Shown: positions 58,971-64,000 of the stretch, in pieces
Numbering within the stretch: the first letter of the stretch is position 1
How the letters are laid out: each line of letters opens with the position of its first letter
From: a virus
IMG/VR virus record: IMGVR_UViG_3300046163_000066
Coordinates: 1-64,000 of that record
Length of the DNA stretch: 64,000 nt
Strand: one strand, 5' to 3'
Translations under genes and position numbers: made by a program
Notes under the pieces: generated by a model
What the model saw: the letters and a program-made list of their open reading frames with translations, nothing else
Database searches by the model: none
Told to the model about the DNA's origin: nothing

Positions 58971-61256
58971 TCATTGGAAAACAGGAACAAACATAGGTCC
59001 CAATCCTACATCAATTTGTAACCAACCTGTGGGATTCAAAGGACCACCCGTAGGCGAATCAGGAAGTGCGACAGTAGTTGGTGGAGCCGCAGGTGGGGCA
59101 AAGTTACCAATTTGTGTAGCGTTGATGTATCCTGCATCGTTGGTCAATAAGGAAACATTGTCACCGGGTTGTAGGCCACCACCACCGCCACCAGTAGCCA
59201 CCAATGGATTACCTGTTGTGCCGTCACCACTAAGACCTGAACCAATGGCTACGGTTTGGAGATAGGCTACGTCAGATAAGTTGGAGGCAATTTGTAGCGC
59301 ACCGTTGGAATCTGCGACCAACACACCGTTTTTAGCAAAGGCTTGAGTTACTTGTCCGTTAGTAGCATCTACTCTGAAAGTTTCGGTTGTTGAACCGGGC
59401 GATAAGATTTGGAATCTGCTGGAAGAAGCACTTGAATTAGCAGTTCTAAACATTCTGATGGTTTGCGCTCCTGTGCCAGTTGATTCGGCTGACAAATCCA
59501 TAATGGTGGATTCATCCGTAGTTGAGTTAATGATTTTGAAAGCACCGTAGGAATCAGCAAACGCCGTAATTTCAGTATAACCGTTTTGACCCGATTCGGT
59601 AATTCTAATTTTGGGGTCGCTTGAACCTACAATGTGCAATTCTTCAGCAGGTGATGTTGTTCCAATGCCGACAAAACCGTTTTCGTGAATTGTCATACGG
59701 GTGGTGGGTCCGCCATTAGCACCTCCACCATCAGGGAAAGTTAAGAAATCCAGAGCCATACCTCCTGTGGTATCGCTGGAATACGTTTCACCTGCTCGAC
59801 CTACGATACCAGCCAACCATTTTGGACTATCCGTAGTGAATGCGCTGTCCGTAGAACCGAACTTGAGTGCAGGGGTGTATTTAGAAGTTGTATTCATCCC
59901 CGCCGAAGTCAGCCACCATCCCGCATTAGCATTGGTAATAGAACTTTCACCGATACTCGAAGAAAATAAACCACCTGAGACTGTGGAGGCACTCTTGGAA
60001 GCCGATATTGAATAATCTGTTTCTGTGGGTCCTGATGTAAAACCTACTCTGATGTTGTCATCAACGCCTAAAAGAGTTCCGCTTTCAACGGTGAACCTGT
60101 TGGAAGTATCACTTAAAGTCACTCTGGTAGTCGGACTTGAAGAAGCACCCGTTCTAATAAGAATGGAGTTGTCACCAGCGGCTGAACCGCCTCCACTATG
60201 AAGTGATTGTAAGTAAAGTGGTTTTTTATTACTTTCAGTAGAATGAGAAGAAATGAAAGCACCTGAAGCATCTTCGTTTTGTATCGAAAGATACTGAGAG
60301 GTGACTCCTTCTCGACTGATGCGAAGTTCTGGATTATCGTCATCAACACCTACTAAGTGTAAAAGTGAAGAAGGTGCAGAAGTTCCAATTCCTACTCTTC
60401 CGTTAGAAGCATTGTGAGCGATACCGTAGCCACCGGGACCTCCGCCACTTGTGCCGAGATTCAAGGTTCTAAAATTGACTTTTTTGGCGTTGTAATTGGT
60501 GACTACTTGCCCCGTTCCGCCTGTTGTGTAACCTTCTAAGAAAAGCATGGTTCTAAGCGTTCCTTCAATATCGGATTGGAGGAACATAGCACCTGATTCA
60601 ACACCGTCGGAAGGGTCGTCTAAAATTACTCCTATTCTGGCGTAGGCTTCGGCGTTTCCGCCATCATCGTTGCCATACCACCAAAGCGACCCAAGATAAT
60701 CGTTAGCGGTCTGTTTAGGGCTTTTAATGACTACATCTGGAGCAGAGTTAGAACCTGCCGTCGCATCTGTGGATTCAATTCGCAGTATTTCATCCAGCGA
60801 GTTCTCTTGAATGTGAAGTAAAACGGAAGGATTATTTGTTCCTACACCTAATCGGTTGGTGCTATCATCGAAGAATAAATTAGCATTGTCTTGAGCAAGA
60901 ACACCCGATGAACCCGCAAATAATACCGAACCTTGTGTGGCTCCTGTGACGGTATCTCCGATAGAAATACCTTGTGAGGCTGCTACTAAAGGGTTGCCTC
61001 CTGTTCCATTACCTGTGATGGTGACACCATCTACGGCTACGACTTGTAAAGCCGAGTCTGCTTTGACTCCTTGTGCTGCCGTAGCAAAATCTCCTGTGTT
61101 GGCTTGGGCGGCTGTGCCGAGAGTTACACCATCAAGTTGATTTAAGTCTGCTGCCGAACTGGTAACTGCCACGTTGTTGATGAAAAGTTTGTTGCTGGAA
61201 ACTTTCACTTCGTCTGAAGCGGTTACATCCTTCACTCGAAAAGGAACTTCAGCCAT
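58971..61256 (-). CDS. Tail-fibre-type protein
   Basis: 761 residues from the ATG at 61256, 29 bases after a minus-strand TTTTAAGTAGTCGTG box. It has the phage fibre signature VGIGTxxPxxxLHI three times (GVGTNNPSVLLHI, VGIGTSAPSSLLHL and VGIGTTSPAEELHI, near 137, 295 and 527), Gly/Ser/Thr-rich beta-repeat sequence between them and a Gly/Pro-rich end. The N-terminus AEVPFRVKDVTAS matches that of the next fibre gene. It should be a trimeric adhesin that contacts the host surface. Confidence 0.85.
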   Translation of the reverse strand: MAEVPFRVKDVTASDEVKVSSNKLFINNVAVTSSAADLNQLDGVTLGTAAQANTGDFATAAQGVKADSALQVVAVDGVTITGNGTGGNPLVAASQGISIGDTVTGATQGSVLFAGSSGVLAQDNANLFFDDSTNRLGVGTNNPSVLLHIQENSLDEILRIESTDATAGSNSAPDVVIKSPKQTANDYLGSLWWYGNDDGGNAEAYARIGVILDDPSDGVESGAMFLQSDIEGTLRTMLFLEGYTTGGTGQVVTNYNAKKVNFRTLNLGTSGGGPGGYGIAHNASNGRVGIGTSAPSSLLHLVGVDDDNPELRISREGVTSQYLSIQNEDASGAFISSHSTESNKKPLYLQSLHSGGGSAAGDNSILIRTGASSSPTTRVTLSDTSNRFTVESGTLLGVDDNIRVGFTSGPTETDYSISASKSASTVSGGLFSSSIGESSITNANAGWWLTSAGMNTTSKYTPALKFGSTDSAFTTDSPKWLAGIVGRAGETYSSDTTGGMALDFLTFPDGGGANGGPTTRMTIHENGFVGIGTTSPAEELHIVGSSDPKIRITESGQNGYTEITAFADSYGAFKIINSTTDESTIMDLSAESTGTGAQTIRMFRTANSSASSSRFQILSPGSTTETFRVDATNGQVTQAFAKNGVLVADSNGALQIASNLSDVAYLQTVAIGSGLSGDGTTGNPLVATGGGGGGLQPGDNVSLLTNDAGYINATQIGNFAPPAAPPTTVALPDSPTGGPLNPTGWLQIDVGLGPMFVPVFQ

Positions 61257-61295
61257 GACAAGAATAAAGTTTCACGACTACTTAAAACTCTCTGC

Positions 61296-62297
61296 TTAAG
61301 CAAGTGTGGTTCGCATAAATTGGACGTTGATAGCGTTGCCACCATCTAAGTTGGTAACATCAATCGAAATAGTTCCAGTTCCTGATACGGCAACTGAAAA
61401 CAAGGGTGCGCCCCCAGTAAAGACATCAGCGAAAGGCACGAAATTGGTAACGCTACCATCTGCTGAAACCAAAAGTTCCATTGTGTGAACTTCGTTGCTA
61501 CTGGTATTTTCTGCGGTAATCAAGTATTTAGCAGCCACATAAGCGGTTTGAGCGAAAGTATCAATGGCTGTGGAAGCACCACCCGCAACGGCTTGAGTGT
61601 TGCTGGCAAGACCAGCATAAGCAGTTCCACCGTTTCCGAGTTCAAGAACATCATTGGTTGAATCCCAGTTCAAAGAGGCTTCTCCACCGAAACCACCTGC
61701 TCCGTCGTTAAATTGAATGTTTCCTGATGCTCCACCGGGACCCGTAGCACCGCCGTCGTCTTGGAAAGTTAGATTACCAGAACCATCAATCTTCAAGATT
61801 TGATTAGCAGTTCCACGAGCCGTAGGGAAAGCGTAAGTTGTGCCACCACTTCCAATGGTCAGAACCGAGGACATATTCAAAGTAGTTACGCCGGTGATGG
61901 CACCACCAGTAACGTTGAAAGCACCATCCGTGAGAGTTGTAGCGGTAACTGAGCCACCTGTGATAGTAGAACCTGCACCGTCGGTGAGCGTGACAGAAGA
62001 AACAGTAGTAGCACCTGTAAGGTTTCCACCAGTTATGGTTAAAGCAGTTCCGTCAGTAAGTGTGCCACCAGTAATTGCTCCAGAAGCATTGATGGTAGTA
62101 GCACCAGCAATTGCACCTGCATTGGTGATTCCACCCGAACTGGCGTTAAGACTGGTCACCGTGGTTGCACCGAAACTTCCAGTTCCAGTTGTAGCGATGT
62201 TACCATTAGAAGCCGTGACAGTTAATTGTCCAGAAGCACCAAATGTGACATCGCCCGTGGCGGTCAAGGCTGCAACTCGAAACGGTGCTTGTGCCAT
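61296..62297 (-). CDS. Fibre-type protein with beta-helix repeats
   Basis: 333 residues from the ATG at 62297 with AGGAGTTGAT upstream; ATC-class box at 62342. Residues about 20-160 are short Thr/Gly/Ala repeats (for example TGGTLTDGTALTITGGNLTG), as expected for a beta-helix shaft. The C-terminal 105 residues (YVAAKYLITAEN to FMRTTLA) resemble the end of the gene at 62349-62957, so the two share a tip or assembly domain. The start AQAPFRVAALTATG resembles that of the 61256 gene. Confidence 0.8.
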   Translation of the reverse strand: MAQAPFRVAALTATGDVTFGASGQLTVTASNGNIATTGTGSFGATTVTSLNASSGGITNAGAIAGATTINASGAITGGTLTDGTALTITGGNLTGATTVSSVTLTDGAGSTITGGSVTATTLTDGAFNVTGGAITGVTTLNMSSVLTIGSGGTTYAFPTARGTANQILKIDGSGNLTFQDDGGATGPGGASGNIQFNDGAGGFGGEASLNWDSTNDVLELGNGGTAYAGLASNTQAVAGGASTAIDTFAQTAYVAAKYLITAENTSSNEVHTMELLVSADGSVTNFVPFADVFTGGAPLFSVAVSGTGTISIDVTNLDGGNAINVQFMRTTLA

Positions 62298-62325
62298 AAA
62301 ATCAACTCCTGTATAACACTTGATA

Positions 62326-62342
62326 GTTCTTGATACTTAAAG
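62326..62342 (-). promoter_or_regulatory. ATC-class promoter (putative late), minus strand
   Basis: Reads TTTAAGTATCAAGAACT on the minus strand, 45 bases before the ATG at 62297, leaving a short leader with a ribosome site. Confidence 0.65.
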
Positions 62343-62348
62343 ATGTTG

Positions 62349-62957
62349 TTAGACCTCTAACAAGGTTCGAGTTACCTTGATGTTCATGGCGTTAGCATTG
62401 GTGGGATTAAAAATCAGTCGAGCAGAACCTGAAGAAATGTTGCCAGCGAAAGTTCCAAGAGGGTTGCTTCCCGAAAATAAAACACCGTATTCATTAAAAA
62501 TAACTGTGGACCCATCGTGAAGTTCTGCAATCTCGGAAGTTTGATATTCAGAAGTAACTGTATCGGTGATTTGAACTGAGTATTTGGCGGAACGATAGGT
62601 CGTGATAGGCCATGAATCAATAATAGTTGCTATCCCCGGCACAGCCGTTGCTGCCGTTCCTATGGCAGAATCGCCCAAATTAAGTCGGTCATTGGTGCTA
62701 TCGTAATCTAAATCAGTATCATTGGTAAAACCACCGCCACCGTCTGAAAGTTGAACTGCACCTGTGGGTCCTGAAGACGTGCCTCCGCCACCACCGCCAC
62801 CGCCTGTCTGCAAAGAGACTACGCCATTACCATCATCGGTTAAAGTGCCGTTGGTAACTCGAATCTCAGTTACAGGGGCAACATTGGGATTACCGTCTTG
62901 GTCTCGCATTCGGAGACCTTCAACACCTTCATTTGAACCGGTGTATTTGGTAGCCAC
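62349..62957 (-). CDS. Fibre-type protein, paralogue of 61296 gene
   Basis: 202 residues from a GTG at 62957, after GGAGATGAAGACTT and 24 bases behind the upstream stop. Order: a short N-terminal domain, a Gly-rich hinge (about 72-80), a DGGGGFTNDTDLDYDSTND fibre unit, and a C-terminal domain (YRSAKYSVQIT to VTRTLLEV) homologous to that of the 61296 gene. Probably a fibre or fibre-tip subunit. Confidence 0.75.
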   Translation of the reverse strand: MATKYTGSNEGVEGLRMRDQDGNPNVAPVTEIRVTNGTLTDDGNGVVSLQTGGGGGGGGTSSGPTGAVQLSDGGGGFTNDTDLDYDSTNDRLNLGDSAIGTAATAVPGIATIIDSWPITTYRSAKYSVQITDTVTSEYQTSEIAELHDGSTVIFNEYGVLFSGSNPLGTFAGNISSGSARLIFNPTNANAMNIKVTRTLLEV

Positions 62958-62981
62958 AAGTCTTCATCTCCATCATTAGTT

Positions 62982-64000
62982 TCATTGTAGTAAGCCATAC
63001 GCTTGAAGTGCTTGAGTTATCTCTGATAATGTTTGTGCAATATCTTGAAGATTCAGGTCAGTCGTGCCGGCTAAACTTCCCACATTGGTTGGGTCAAGAG
63101 CCGAAGGTGAGTATGGTGTGGCTACAACTTGTTGAATCACAGGTGTAGCCCCATAAAATCCTACTGTGCTGGTAGGGTCCACTCCGACTGATAAATTGCC
63201 TGTGACTGTGAGAAGTGTGCCGTCAAAAGTTAAATTGGCTTCTCCTTGTAGGGCGTTAGCACCTGTAACTGTGGAAATGGTATTGTTGGTGCTTCCTGAA
63301 AGGGTTACACCGCCACCAGTAGGGGTTGTAAATGAGAGGTCGCCGTTTCCATCGGTCGTGAGGACATCGCCGTTGGAACCATCAGCCGTTGGGATGGCGA
63401 AATCAATTCCGTTAGAAGTCAAGGTCATTCGGTTGGAAGTGGACTTGATGAACACGCTTGAGCCTGTTGCCTCAATCTCAACTATGCCTGTGGTTTGATT
63501 GGTCTGGAATCTGGCGATATTACTGCCGTTATTATTGAATGCCTGAAGGGTATAACTGCTTCCACCAATGGTTTTTCCGACTCCTAATTGACCGCTTCCA
63601 CTTGTGCCGTAGTAAAGTGCCGCAGTATCCCAACCTCCGCTTCCATCGGAAACATTTAATTGGTTAGCAGAACCGACAGAGGGTGCCGCTAATCCTGAAA
63701 CTCCTGTGATGGTTCCGCCCGTAATCGCAACAGCGTTAGCATCTTGAGTAGCCATTGTGCCGAGTCCCAAACTGTTTCTGACGGTAACACCAGTTTCATA
63801 AGCAAAAGCACCTGCACCTGTGGCGACAATAAACTCTCCGTCGGCAGTAGGCGCACCCAGCGTATTCAAATCTTCAAGAACGCCTGTGGTTTGAACTGTT
63901 AAGGTATCTACGGCTGAAGCCACAGTAGTAAGACCTCCACCTCCTGAAAATGTCACGTTGTCAGCATCGCTAATGGTTTGATTAGAGCCAGAATTACCTC
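62982..64000 (-). CDS. Tail-fibre-type protein (5' end outside the window)
   Basis: The frame is open to the right edge, so the gene starts beyond 64000; a GTG at 63956 is only an internal codon. The visible 338 residues carry SDADNVTFSGGGGLTTVAS, Thr/Gly/Asn-rich fibre repeats (GDVLTTDGNGDLSFTTP, a phage fibre unit) and an alpha-helical end (DLNLQDIAQTLSEITQALQA) that may form a coiled coil. First visible gene of the minus-strand fibre cluster. Confidence 0.8.
   Translation of the reverse strand, partial: GNSGSNQTISDADNVTFSGGGGLTTVASAVDTLTVQTTGVLEDLNTLGAPTADGEFIVATGAGAFAYETGVTVRNSLGLGTMATQDANAVAITGGTITGVSGLAAPSVGSANQLNVSDGSGGWDTAALYYGTSGSGQLGVGKTIGGSSYTLQAFNNNGSNIARFQTNQTTGIVEIEATGSSVFIKSTSNRMTLTSNGIDFAIPTADGSNGDVLTTDGNGDLSFTTPTGGGVTLSGSTNNTISTVTGANALQGEANLTFDGTLLTVTGNLSVGVDPTSTVGFYGATPVIQQVVATPYSPSALDPTNVGSLAGTTDLNLQDIAQTLSEITQALQAYGLLQ

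Overview
The window reads as a 64 kb segment of a large double-stranded DNA genome of an archaeal virus or virus-like element, most likely a tailed virus of a marine euryarchaeal-type host; the exact host is inference. The archaeal reading rests on three things in the sequence. Almost every transcription unit starts about 30 bases after an archaeal TATA box (TTTAAGTA or TTTAAATA), so first genes are leaderless, while downstream genes use GGAGG/GGTGA ribosome sites. The element carries archaeal information-processing proteins: a complete TFB, an archaeal-type small primase subunit, an MCM-like ATPase, the large subunit of DNA polymerase D, an XPD-like Fe-S helicase and an ATP-dependent ligase. 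The viral reading rests on tail-fibre-type genes at the right end, phage-type dNMP kinase, endonuclease VII and UvsE genes, a module resembling a phage head-protein domain, and the high density of small unknown genes.

Layout. 1-1607: small acidic and winged-helix proteins. 1608-3641: mostly non-coding, with a Zn-finger/winged-helix gene at 1813-2328 flanked by long direct repeats, then clustered copies of TACTGCGAGCCTGT and TTCGGAACCCC; this is the best origin candidate. 3642-15476: small genes on the + strand, including many zinc-ribbon microproteins, peptidyl-tRNA hydrolase 2, a DUF262-HNH nuclease, a DUF3846 protein and UvsE. 15405-31273: primase, zinc proteins, TFB, a membrane-anchored resolvase-like nuclease, a frameshifted pyruvyltransferase, endonuclease VII and a Cas4-like nuclease. 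31276-39040: two minus-strand operons (unknown + PP2C phosphatase; JAMM-like protein + protein kinase-like protein) alternating with + strand helicase, dNMP kinase and ligase. 39137-49769: an acidic low-complexity protein, an MCM-like ATPase, and three tandem C5-cytosine methyltransferases. 49822-58351: membrane proteins, a structured non-coding stretch, two polyprotein-like genes whose domains are separated by a short [FM]-x-A-E motif, and DP2. 58358-64000: a minus-strand tail-fibre operon that runs off the right edge.

Two promoter classes can be told apart. One has TTTAAGTATCARAA and drives every minus-strand operon with a visible start except the units at 58775, 61256 and 15755, plus a few + strand genes that include membrane proteins. 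The other has TTTAARTAGGTGATT or TTTATATGGGTGATT and drives replication and small regulatory genes. With a self-encoded TFB this suggests an early/late transcription programme. Two genes (24897-25363 and 26224-27044) are broken by single-base losses in homopolymers, which may be assembly errors.
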